From positions 1 through 18,610 of the forward strand of contig JAFMJX010000014.1 in NCBI GenBank assembly GCA_017853235.1: a stretch of DNA of 18,610 nt, given 5' to 3'. How positions within the stretch are numbered: position 1 is the first letter of the stretch; each line of letters starts with the position of its first letter. Position numbers and translations under genes: made by a program. Shown one piece after another: positions 1 through 8,300 of this stretch. This DNA comes from Chitinophagaceae bacterium (GTDB lineage Bacteria; Bacteroidota; Bacteroidia; Chitinophagales; Chitinophagaceae). Below the pieces are notes generated by a model that did not search any database, was not told the origin of the DNA, and was given only the letters and a program-made list of their open reading frames with translations.

Positions 1-1
1 G

Positions 2-83
2 TGCGGATGGAGGGGGTCGAACCCACACGCCTCGCGGCGCTAGATCCTAAGTCTAGTGCGTCTGCCAATTTCGCCACATCCGC
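2..83 (-). tRNA. tRNA-Leu (anticodon UAG)
   Basis: Read on the minus strand, this folds into a class II tRNA. The 7-bp acceptor stem is GCGGATG/CATCCGC. The D arm is GCG...CGC with GG in the loop. The anticodon stem CTAGA/TCTAG encloses loop CTTAGGA, giving anticodon UAG, which reads CUN leucine codons. The long variable arm is CGCC-GCGA-GGCG, and the T loop is TTCGACC. The discriminator base is A at position 2, and position 1 reads C, so an encoded CCA end may continue outside the window. The T stem (GTGGG/CCCTC) has one apparent U-U mismatch at its second pair. A -7 promoter element lies 10 nt upstream, so the gene probably has its own transcription start, although it also lies downstream of the flippase/reductase pair on the same strand. 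Confidence 0.95.
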
Positions 84-93
84 TTAGGGGGTG

Positions 94-101
94 CAAACTT
101 A
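94..101 (-). promoter_or_regulatory. Bacteroidota -7 promoter element for tRNA-Leu
   Basis: The minus strand reads TAAGTTTG, an exact match to the TAnnTTTG -7 consensus of the Bacteroidota primary sigma factor. It ends 10 nt before the tRNA 5' end, a plausible distance for a start with a very short leader. I see no clear TTG-type -33 element at the expected distance. Confidence 0.55.
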
Positions 102-120
102 ATTGATTTTTTTAATTTTC

Positions 121-597
121 CTAGCTAACTGGAATGAATCCAACTATTTTTTCAAGATAAAGTTGGTCGATGGCATCAAATTGTGCCAATTCACTACTGT
201 CAACGTCTAATACTCCCACTACTTTTCCTTGATGAAAAAGAGGTACAACAATTTCAGATTTTGACAAGCTGCTACAAGCAATATGACCAGGGAATTTTTC
301 GACATCTTCAACAATGATGGTTTGTTCTTTTTCCCAAGAGGTACCACATACCCCTCTGCCTTTTTTAATTCTGGTGCAGGCAACCGGTCCTTGAAATGGA
401 CCTAGTACTAATTCGTTTTCAATCACCCAATAAAATCCCACCCAAAACCAATTGAATTGTTCTTTTAATGCGGCAGCTACATTCGCAAGATTAGCCACTA
501 AGTTGCTTTCGCCAGTGAGTAATCCTTGAATTTGAGGTATTAATGTTTCGTACTGAGTTTTTTTATCTCCTTGAATGATATGTAAATCTTCGGCCAT
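121..597 (-). CDS. msrC: Free methionine-(R)-sulfoxide reductase (GAF-domain fRMsr)
   Basis: This 158-residue cytosolic GAF-domain protein very probably reduces free methionine-(R)-sulfoxide to methionine with thioredoxin as electron donor. The GAF domain fills the chain. The family's three redox cysteines are all present at C74 (VACTR), C84 (GRGVCGTSW) and C108 (HIACSS). Their spacing matches C84/C94/C118 of the E. coli enzyme, shifted by ten residues. The motifs SEIVVPL and VGVLDVDS are typical of the family. Length is normal. ATG at 595-597 is the natural start. The gene begins 16 nt after the flippase stop, with no terminator between, so it is probably the second gene of a two-gene operon. 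The enzyme is used in oxidative-stress repair; no functional link to the flippase is evident. Confidence 0.9.
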   Translation of the reverse strand: MAEDLHIIQGDKKTQYETLIPQIQGLLTGESNLVANLANVAAALKEQFNWFWVGFYWVIENELVLGPFQGPVACTRIKKGRGVCGTSWEKEQTIIVEDVEKFPGHIACSSLSKSEIVVPLFHQGKVVGVLDVDSSELAQFDAIDQLYLEKIVGFIPVS

Positions 598-613
598 GAA
601 TGGTGTATCTTTT

Positions 614-2101
614 TTATGATTTATTCAATAATAATTTTATTTCCTTTTTTTCAACTCTTGCCACAAATGCTATAAATGCAAATAATAAAATGGTTGCAAA
701 TAAATAATTGAATGGTTGGTTTTGTGACACAACATGCATTAAAGCATTGATTCCGTATAATAATAATGTGATAATAAAGTAAGCTATTAATTTTTTTGTT
801 GCATAAGGGACAGGATATACTCTTTGACCCCATTGGTAACTTACCACCATCATAGTGCCATAACAAAAGAAAGTGGCCCAAGCACTTGCCATGTATCCAA
901 AATGAGGTATTGCTAAATAATTAATTAAAATGGTAATGAATGCACCAAGTAAGGTGATCCAGGCACCTGACATGGTTTTGTTACTTAGTTTATACCAAAT
1001 GCTTAAGTTATAATAGACTCCTAAAAACATGTTTGCAATTAATAAAATTGGAACCACTTTTAAACCAACATACATATTGGGATTTCGAATAAACTCTTTC
1101 CAAATATCTAAGTACAGCACAACCCCTAAAAACATAATGCATAAAGTGATGACAAAAAACTTCATGACTCTTGCATACGTTTTAGGAGCATGATCAGATT
1201 GGGCTTGTTTAAAGAAAAACGGTTCTGCACCCATTCTAAAAGCTTGAATAGAAATGGTGATTAAAATAGCTAATTTATAACAAGCGCTATAGATACCAAC
1301 TAATGCTTTATTAGCATCTACACTTCCTCCTGGTGCCCACCATCCTAACATTAATCGATCCATAGTCTCATTGATCATTCCGCCAAATCCTACTATGATT
1401 AAGGGTAAAGCATAAAGCATCATTTCACCCCAAAGTTTAAAATCAAATGAAAATCGCAATGCTCTGATTTCTTTTTGTAATAAAAGCATTACAAAAACAT
1501 TTTGAATAATACCAGCAATCAAAATATATCCAACTTCCCAGCCTGGCTGATACATTTTTGCAATCCAAGAATCAGGATGTAAAGAGGCATATTGAGGCAG
1601 CGAACTTATGAGTGCATATGTTGCTATAATGTTCATGAGTATGCCGCCTACTTTAATGAATGCAAATTTTTGGGGCCTACCTTGCAATCTCAATCTTGAA
1701 AATGGAATGGTTGCTAATGCGTCTAAACCAACCACCATTGCAATTAAATGTATATAATCGGGATGGTTGCTAATTTGTAAAAGTTGTGAAATTGGGGCGC
1801 TCCAAGTAATGAGGCCCATAATCACCAAACCGGTCACTAAAATCATAGATAAAGTGCTGGTATGGTATATTTTTTCTTCATTCTCTTTAGTTCCAAAACG
1901 AAAATAAGCGGTCTCCATTCCATGTGTTACAATCACGTTTAAAAAGGGAATAAACGCGTACACAATGGAATTTTCACCATAAGCTACATCAGTGAGTTTG
2001 TATGTAAGATAGGGGGTCAATAAATAACTAATAAACCTAGCTGCGATAGAGCTAAGTCCATACCAGGCGGTTTGACTTACTAATTTTTTAATACTACTCA
2101 A
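614..2101 (-). CDS. Polysaccharide/lipid-linked oligosaccharide flippase (Wzx/MATE-like)
   Basis: This 495-residue integral membrane protein has about 12-14 hydrophobic segments along its whole length. It begins MSSIKKLVSQTAWYGLSSI, the characteristic N-terminus of Bacteroidota oligosaccharide flippases of the MOP (multidrug/oligosaccharidyl-lipid/polysaccharide) superfamily. Such proteins move lipid-linked sugar precursors across the inner membrane; the substrate cannot be read from sequence. The start codon is TTG at 2099-2101. Upstream, an in-frame stop is reached before any ATG, and the family N-terminus aligns at once after the TTG, so TTG is almost certainly the true start. No Shine-Dalgarno is visible. 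It is divergent from dtd across 68 bp and is followed by the methionine sulfoxide reductase. No glycosyltransferases are adjacent, so this is not part of a visible polysaccharide cluster. Confidence 0.85.
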   Translation of the reverse strand: MSSIKKLVSQTAWYGLSSIAARFISYLLTPYLTYKLTDVAYGENSIVYAFIPFLNVIVTHGMETAYFRFGTKENEEKIYHTSTLSMILVTGLVIMGLITWSAPISQLLQISNHPDYIHLIAMVVGLDALATIPFSRLRLQGRPQKFAFIKVGGILMNIIATYALISSLPQYASLHPDSWIAKMYQPGWEVGYILIAGIIQNVFVMLLLQKEIRALRFSFDFKLWGEMMLYALPLIIVGFGGMINETMDRLMLGWWAPGGSVDANKALVGIYSACYKLAILITISIQAFRMGAEPFFFKQAQSDHAPKTYARVMKFFVITLCIMFLGVVLYLDIWKEFIRNPNMYVGLKVVPILLIANMFLGVYYNLSIWYKLSNKTMSGAWITLLGAFITILINYLAIPHFGYMASAWATFFCYGTMMVVSYQWGQRVYPVPYATKKLIAYFIITLLLYGINALMHVVSQNQPFNYLFATILLFAFIAFVARVEKKEIKLLLNKS

Positions 2102-2132
2102 GGGCTTGAAATTACAGCTAAATTAGTGAAAA

Positions 2133-2140
2133 TAGTTTTG
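2133..2140 (+). promoter_or_regulatory. -7 promoter element upstream of dtd
   Basis: TAGTTTTG matches TAnnTTTG exactly and lies 29 nt before the dtd ATG, in the 68-bp divergent gap with the flippase. A TTG at 2106-2108 is a possible -33 element with a somewhat long spacer of 24 nt. Confidence 0.5.
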
Positions 2141-2169
2141 TTTATCTTCATGTAGAAATTCATCTCATT

Positions 2170-2622
2170 ATGCGCGTAGTTATTCAAAGAACTAAAGAGG
2201 CCAGTGTCACGGTGGAGGGCGTGGTAACAGGGGCCATTCAAAAGGGCTTAATGGTGCTGGTGGGCATCGAAAATGCAGATTCGGCTGAAGATATTGAATG
2301 GCTGGCAGGCAAAATAGTCAATATGAGAATTTTTGATGATGCCCATGGTGTAATGAATTTAAGTTTGAAAGAAGTTGGGGGTGATTTATTATTAGTGAGT
2401 CAATTTACATTGCATGCCAGTACCAAAAAAGGAAATCGACCTTCTTACATTGCTGCAGCCAAGCCCGACATTGCCATTCCTCTATATGAAGCTTTCATAA
2501 AACAACTTCAATTGGAACTAGGTAAAACCATTGCTACTGGAATTTTTGGAGCAGACATGAAAGTACAATTGCTAAATGATGGCCCTGTCACCATTTTAGT
2601 GGATACTAAAAACAAAGAATAA
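2170..2622 (+). CDS. dtd: D-aminoacyl-tRNA deacylase
   Basis: This 150-residue cytosolic protein is full length for DTD. It hydrolyses D-amino acids from tRNA, and the family is also known to clear glycine mischarged on tRNA-Ala. Both active-site signatures are present: SQFT at residues 77-80 and the Gly-cisPro motif GPVT at 138-141. The N-terminus MRVVIQRTKEASVTVEG is typical. The ATG at 2170 fits the family start exactly. It is the first gene of a plus-strand run with a MazG-like hydrolase (60 nt later) and glycyl-tRNA synthetase, a grouping that makes sense as translation and nucleotide-pool quality control. A -7 element lies at 2133-2140. Confidence 0.95.
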   Translation: MRVVIQRTKEASVTVEGVVTGAIQKGLMVLVGIENADSAEDIEWLAGKIVNMRIFDDAHGVMNLSLKEVGGDLLLVSQFTLHASTKKGNRPSYIAAAKPDIAIPLYEAFIKQLQLELGKTIATGIFGADMKVQLLNDGPVTILVDTKNKE

Positions 2623-2651
2623 TTACAATATATGGATGGATATGAAACACG

Positions 2652-2683
2652 AATAAAATAATATAAAAATAAAATAATATAAA
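2652..2683 (+). repeat. Perfect 16-bp tandem duplication before the MazG-like gene
   Basis: AATAAAATAATATAAA occurs twice back to back (2652-2667 and 2668-2683). The last base of the second copy is the A of the next gene's ATG. It contains no G or C, and it fills the ribosome-landing region of that gene. Confidence 0.9.
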
Positions 2684-3030
2684 TGAATATGGCCAATACA
2701 TTGACAATACAACAAGCACAAGATCAAGTAGACCAATGGATCCAAACAGTGGGGGTGAAATATTTTAGTGAGTTGACTAATTTGGGAATTTTAATGGAAG
2801 AAGTAGGAGAATTGTCTCGCATTATGGTTCGTAAATTTGGCGATCAATCTTTTAAAAATAAGGAGGAAGAATTGCTCCTGGCAGATGAAATGGCAGATGT
2901 TTTATTTGTACTTATTTGCCTTGCCAATCAAACTGGTATTGATTTAGCGACAGCGCTAGAAAAAAACATCCAAAAGAAAACCCTCAGAGATGCTACCAGG
3001 CATCAAAACAACGAAAAATTACAACGTTAA
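2683..3030 (+). CDS. MazG-like nucleotide pyrophosphohydrolase
   Basis: This is a small (115-residue) all-alpha NTP pyrophosphohydrolase of the MazG superfamily, in the single-domain YpjD-like group. It probably hydrolyses (d)NTPs or damaged nucleotides to monophosphate and pyrophosphate; the exact substrate is unknown. The Mg-binding signature is visible: EExxE at residues 39-43 (EEVGE) and ExxD at 69-72 (EMAD), in a helical context. The start may be ATG 2683 or ATG 2689 (MNMAN...); the second gives a chain two residues shorter and cannot be excluded. The first ATG overlaps the last base of the 16-bp tandem repeat. The stop lies 25 nt before the glycyl-tRNA synthetase start, so cotranscription with that gene is likely. 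Confidence 0.85.
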   Translation: MNMANTLTIQQAQDQVDQWIQTVGVKYFSELTNLGILMEEVGELSRIMVRKFGDQSFKNKEEELLLADEMADVLFVLICLANQTGIDLATALEKNIQKKTLRDATRHQNNEKLQR

Positions 3031-3041
3031 TTCATTCTCAG

Positions 3042-3049
3042 TATATTTG
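3042..3049 (+). promoter_or_regulatory. -7 promoter element immediately before glyS
   Basis: TATATTTG matches TAnnTTTG exactly and ends only 6 nt before the glyS ATG at 3056. A transcript starting the usual few bases downstream would begin at or next to the start codon. Confidence 0.5.
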
Positions 3050-3055
3050 CAGTCT

Positions 3056-4504
3056 ATGAGCAAAGCAACCACCGAAAATACATTACAAGCGATCATTTCG
3101 CATGCCAAGGAATATGGATTTGTTTTTCCTAGTAGTGAAATCTATGACGGATTAAGTGCAGTATATGATTATGGCCCTTATGGCGCTCAATTGAAAAAAA
3201 ACATACGTGATTATTGGTGGAACAGCATGACCCAAATGAACGAAAACATTGTGGGCATTGATGCTGCTATTTTTATGCATCCAACAACTTGGAAAGCAAG
3301 CGGTCATGTTGATAGTTTTAGCGATCCCTTGATAGATAATAAGGATAGTAAAAAAAGATACCGTGTAGATCATTTAATTGAAGCACATGCCGAAAAGTTA
3401 ATTGAAAAGGGAGCGCAGGCAGAGGCTATTCAATTGCTGGCTGATATGGAGGCATTGCTAGGCAAAGATGATTTTGAAGGCTTGAAAAAATTAATTGAAA
3501 CAAATAAAATTGTGTGCAGTGTGAGTGGCACAGGAAATTGGACCGAAATCAGACAATTTAATTTGATGTTTTCTACCGAATTAGGTTCGGTTGCTGAAGA
3601 TGCGAATACGATATATTTAAGACCAGAAACCGCACAAGGGATATTCGTGAATTTTTTGAATGTGCAAAAAACTGCTAGGATGAAAATTCCTTTTGGGATT
3701 GCACAAACGGGAAAGGCATTTCGAAATGAAATTGTGGCACGTCAATTCATTTTTAGAATGCGTGAATTTGAGCAAATGGAAATGCAGTTTTTCATTAAGC
3801 CTGGAACACAAAAGGAGTGGTATGAGTATTGGAAGAATGAACGCATGCAATGGCATTTAAGTTTAGGCATAGCGTCAGATAAATATCGTTTTCATGATCA
3901 TGTTAAATTAGCCCATTATGCAGATGCTGCTTTGGATATAGAATATGAGTTTCCTTTTGGATTCAAGGAAGTAGAGGGCATTCATTCACGTACCGATTTT
4001 GATTTGAGTCGTCATCAAGAATTTAGCAAAAAGAAAATGCAATACTTTGATACCGAAGTCAATCAGCATTATATACCATATGTGATAGAAACTTCTATAG
4101 GATTAGATCGTATGTTTTTATTGATATTATCTAATTCTTATGAGGAAGAAACTATCGTAAAAGAAGATGGCACTTCGGATTCAAGAGTGGTGTTACATTT
4201 ACCAGCAAAAATTGCTCCTAATAAATTAGCTATATTGCCTTTAACTAAAAAAGATGGATTGCCAGAATTAGCAAAAGAATTAATGAGTGATTGTAAAAAA
4301 TCTTTTCATTGTTTTTATGAAGAAAAAGATGCTATTGGTAAAAGATATCGCAGACAAGATGCTATTGGAACACCATTTTGTGTTACTGTTGACCATCAAA
4401 CAAAAGAAGATGGAACCGTGACGATTCGTCACAGAGACAGTATGTTGCAAGAGCGAATCGCAATGAACAAAGTCAAAGAATTAGTGCTAGCACATATAAA
4501 CTAA
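3056..4504 (+). CDS. glyS: Glycine--tRNA ligase, alpha2 type
   Basis: This is a class II aminoacyl-tRNA synthetase that charges tRNA-Gly with glycine in the cytosol. Here it is a 482-residue single chain of the archaeal/eukaryotic-like alpha2 type normal for Bacteroidota, not the alpha2beta2 form. Motif 2 spans about residues 222-242 (FRNEIVARQF...FEQMEMQFF). Motif 3 is GLDRMFLLIL at about 349-358. A C-terminal anticodon-binding domain follows from about residue 385. The open frame extends 22 codons upstream to 2990, but that part overlaps the MazG-like gene and has no family resemblance. The ATG at 3056, before MSKATTENTLQ, is therefore chosen. It ends in a bidirectional terminator. Family members use the symbol glyS or glyQS. 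Confidence 0.93.
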   Translation: MSKATTENTLQAIISHAKEYGFVFPSSEIYDGLSAVYDYGPYGAQLKKNIRDYWWNSMTQMNENIVGIDAAIFMHPTTWKASGHVDSFSDPLIDNKDSKKRYRVDHLIEAHAEKLIEKGAQAEAIQLLADMEALLGKDDFEGLKKLIETNKIVCSVSGTGNWTEIRQFNLMFSTELGSVAEDANTIYLRPETAQGIFVNFLNVQKTARMKIPFGIAQTGKAFRNEIVARQFIFRMREFEQMEMQFFIKPGTQKEWYEYWKNERMQWHLSLGIASDKYRFHDHVKLAHYADAALDIEYEFPFGFKEVEGIHSRTDFDLSRHQEFSKKKMQYFDTEVNQHYIPYVIETSIGLDRMFLLILSNSYEEETIVKEDGTSDSRVVLHLPAKIAPNKLAILPLTKKDGLPELAKELMSDCKKSFHCFYEEKDAIGKRYRRQDAIGTPFCVTVDHQTKEDGTVTIRHRDSMLQERIAMNKVKELVLAHIN

Positions 4505-4542
4505 AAAAAACACTCTTATGATTTTATAAGAGTGTTTTTTTT
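4503..4542. terminator. Bidirectional intrinsic terminator between glyS and the FNR-like gene
   Basis: A perfect 9-bp stem CACTCTTAT/ATAAGAGTG (4511-4519 and 4526-4534) with loop GATTTT is flanked by A8 on the left and T8 on the right. It therefore works on both strands, ending glyS (plus) and the reductase gene (minus), which converge here. Confidence 0.9.
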
Positions 4543-4548
4543 AGTTTT

Positions 4549-5277
4549 TTATCCAAAGGATTCAAAATGTACTTGTTTTTTATCCAATCCCAGTTCGGTC
4601 ATATTTTTTCGAGCGTCATCAATCATCGCTTTCCAGCCACATAAGTAAATATGAGCTGTTTCTTTATTATGCTCCAATAATTTTTGATACACTGGGTGTA
4701 CATAACCTGTGTAAGAACCAGCTGGAACTTCTTTTTCACGTGAGTAACATGGGTGGAAATGGAAGCCAGGTTCTTTGCTTTCTAATTCTTTTAACTCATC
4801 AATATATAATCCATCAGCTAAAGTTCTACAACCAAATATGAGGTGAATATTATTGTGAGCAATTTTATTTTCATGAATGTAACGAATCATGGAACGGAAA
4901 GGTGCAATACCTGTTCCTGTACATATAAAGTATACGTCGTTTTCGAAATTTTTAGGTAGGACAAATACTCCTTGCGGACCTCTTAATGTAATTTTAGATC
5001 CTACTGTCACTTCATTAAATAAATATGTAGTACCTAAACCGCCTTCAAGAAGTACAATTACAAGTTCAAAGGTATTTGTTCCTGCAGGCGAAGATGCAAT
5101 GGAATAACTTCTCCAACGTTTATTTTTTTGTTCGTGTATGGGAAGGTCCAATGTTACAAATTGTCCTGGAATGAAATCAAATTTCTCAAGAGATGGAATT
5201 TCAAAATAAAATCTTTTAGTATTGGCGGTCTCGTTTTCAATTTTGGTAACGACGCCTTCAACCCATTCTAGTGCCAT
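4549..5277 (-). CDS. FAD/NAD(P)H oxidoreductase, ferredoxin-NADP reductase family
   Basis: This 242-residue cytosolic flavoprotein has an N-terminal FAD-binding beta-barrel followed by an NAD(P)-binding Rossmann domain. RSYS (residues 56-59) is the FAD-binding RxYS motif. GGLGTTYL (79-86) is the second flavin/phosphate loop. GTGIAPFRS (121-129) is the pyridine-nucleotide motif. CGW at 213-215 closes the NAD(P) site, and the chain ends FESFG. No 2Fe-2S domain is attached, so it must pass electrons to a separate ferredoxin, flavodoxin or other partner, which is not in the window. It lies 39 nt downstream of the subtilase with no terminator between, so some cotranscription is possible, although a functional link is not obvious. 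Confidence 0.88.
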   Translation of the reverse strand: MALEWVEGVVTKIENETANTKRFYFEIPSLEKFDFIPGQFVTLDLPIHEQKNKRWRSYSIASSPAGTNTFELVIVLLEGGLGTTYLFNEVTVGSKITLRGPQGVFVLPKNFENDVYFICTGTGIAPFRSMIRYIHENKIAHNNIHLIFGCRTLADGLYIDELKELESKEPGFHFHPCYSREKEVPAGSYTGYVHPVYQKLLEHNKETAHIYLCGWKAMIDDARKNMTELGLDKKQVHFESFG

Positions 5278-5316
5278 TTTTTCTTTTTTTTAAATTATTA
5301 GTTTTTGTTTGCTTGT

Positions 5317-8300
5317 TTAGTTATTTGAAAGTAGTACCCTTTGAACATACACTTTATTGTTTGCATATATTTTTACAAAATAGACGCCTGTCATAAAGTT
5401 GTCAATGTTTATTTTTTGAGGGGTTCTTTGATTGATTAAGTTTTTGACTTGAGCTACTTTGTTGCCCATAGCATTGAATAATTCAAGCGTAATTCCTTGT
5501 GTTTGAATATTCGCAAATTGGACGTAAAAACTATTCCCTTTAATCATGTTTTCGATGTAATCGTTGGAAGTAATTTTCAATGCAATTTCCTTGGTATTTC
5601 CCTCTGCTAAATCAGTGACTAATATTAAATTATTATCTGACATAGTTTGGCAACTGTTGGTAGTGGTAACCACTTTATATAATCCATTTTTGGTAGGACG
5701 GTATACTTGTCCAGTAGCGCCCGTAATTATTTCATCATTCACATACCATTGATAATTAGAAGCACTATTGGTGGTTAAACTATCCCCTTTATACACTACT
5801 ATAGGTTTAGGAACGACCGACACAGGTATAGTGGCTGCAGGGCTTAAACAATCATTGGTCCTAATTTGAGTATTATAAAAGAAGTAAAAATAATTTTGAA
5901 AATTACTTGGACTCGTTACACTGTTTCCTGTAAAAGAAAATACTTTGGATGGTCCAATAGGATAAGTAGGATCGGACAATCCATTATTGCGAAATACAGT
6001 TGCACTATCACATTTCATTATTAAAATATAATCTCCAGCTTGAGGTACTTGTAAATTCAAATGATAAATCCGCCCTGTATCTCCAGTAACAAATGGAGTT
6101 CCTGAACTTGTTAAAGCCGCAGCTGGACTCGGACTACTTGCTCCCACATTTAAGTTGGCAGTTTGAATGGGATAATAAGAATAGCTTCCATCGGCATTAA
6201 AGGTGGCTAATGTGGCTAGGATGATGCTTATTTTTCCAGGATAACCAGTGTATAATTTTGTAGTTTCAATGGTAAGTGGTGTCGTGGTACTAAATTTTAC
6301 AAAATTGCCATTGAAAGCGTTGTAGCCTCCTGTATTTGCAAGAGTGGTATTGGTCGCTGGCCCAACTATAGTTTGAAAACCCTCTGCTAAGTATAGATTG
6401 TTCTTTGTAGTAGATGTATTAACAGTAGGCCCTAATGCAATGGGATTGATTAATGCAGATGTATCATACCATAGATAATTTTTCCCTGTGATGGGATTGG
6501 TTACGGCTAATTTAAAGGCGCCATTACAATTTAGTGCAGTTCCCACTGGAGTTGGATTATTGGCAGCAGTTGTAAAAGTATTTGATAGCGAATTATTATT
6601 CTTTTGTTGATCATTCGCAATATTCACAGTAGCCGTAATAGTATAAGATTGATTCGCTTCAGAACTAAATGGTTTTTGGAAAGTATAATTCATTGTCTCA
6701 CCTCCTCCTAATTTCCCAGTAAATGTTTCAGAAGCAGTAAATACTTGAGTGCTTCCTTTACTTACTGTGACTGAAAGTGGGATATTTGTTTTGGCAGAAG
6801 ATCCGTTGTTTATAATACGCACAGTAACGTACTGAATGTCTTTTTTGCATGCATTATTATCGGGACTTATAATCTCAGCCATTTGCATATCTGTAGAAGG
6901 GGCAATAATTTTAAGGGTGTAATCTTGTGTTTCACCCATTGCATAAGTACCACAAGCATTCACATTTGAAGCTGCGCCTGTTTCCATGACAACCATACGG
7001 TATTTTAATAATCTACCCACTGGTATTGTATCTGGTATGGTAAAATTAGCAGTATAGTTGCTGTTTGAAATTCCTGTACTAGTAAGAACCAATTCATTAT
7101 CTTCAAAAGTGCCGTTGCTGTTATAATCCACAAATGTTTTTACAAAGCGAGTGTTATTGGTTGCATCCGCACTTCCTAGTTTCACAAAAACATTGACAGT
7201 TCCATTTGGCTCTCCTGTGATATATAAGTTTGAATTATCAACATATTCTTTTACAACAGTAGGAGTGAATTGAATATTATTGATGCTCACACTATCTATT
7301 TTAGTTCCCGCATTACTTGTTGCATTAGAAGCACAAGACGCAGTTCCCCCAGCTCCACTGATAATTAAGGAATAAGCTTGTTGCCCTCTTGCTAAATTAC
7401 CTTTGTGTTTTACTTTGATAGAATAGGTTTTGCCAATCAATGTGGTATCTACCTCCACTTTTTCTACGTTATCCAAAACATTGTCACCTCTGTATGCTGC
7501 GTTAGAAGGAATTTGAGGATTCAGTTTCCATGCTTGAATTAATTTAGAACCCTGTGTAATAGTGACATCCAAATCGTTAATCAATTGAGGAGTAGGATCA
7601 TTCAAAGTAGATTTTGGTGTTCCTTTTACATCATTCCATACAACTGTTGCTTTTACGGGGGTTAATCCTGAAGCAGTAATAGTGAAAATATTAGAATCTA
7701 AATTATTCAATACATTTTCGTAAACAAAATCCTTGCTGGTTTCACTGTTTTTAGTTGTGAGTGCATTGCTTAAAACATTAGCTGCATCATACATATTGAG
7801 TAATCCCCATCCAAACTTGTAATCAGGTCCGGGTGCATCCCCTGCTTCATTAGCAGTATGTATTGCTAATGCTTTTAATGTAGCTGCTTTAATAAATTTT
7901 TTGGGGCTTAATTGTTGACTTAGTTCTTGTAATAAAAGTAAAGATCCTGCTGCGTTTGGGGTAGCCATTGAAGTCCCGTTTAAAGCTGCATAACTAGAAT
8001 CGTTGGTAGCGATGGAGGAATAAACAGAAACACCATCAGCAACAATATCTGGTTTGATACGTCCATCATCAGTGGGGCCCCAGCTACTAAAGCTTGACAT
8101 CACTACATCTTCTTTTTTTGAATAGGAAGCTCCAATGCCGTTTACCGCCCCAACTACTAGTAGGTTTTTAGCATTGATATCGGATGAAAGTGTTTCATAA
8201 GAATCGTTGCTACTTATTCCTGCGGGACGGTTGCCTGCATTATACCATTTCCCATTTTGATCTCTTCTCCAATAAGTACTATTCACTGCAGGTCCCGTAC

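Noticed and set aside
2990..3055. 22-codon upstream extension of the glycyl-tRNA synthetase frame
   Set aside because: It overlaps the MazG-like gene, has no similarity to the family, and an ATG with its own -7 element lies at 3056.
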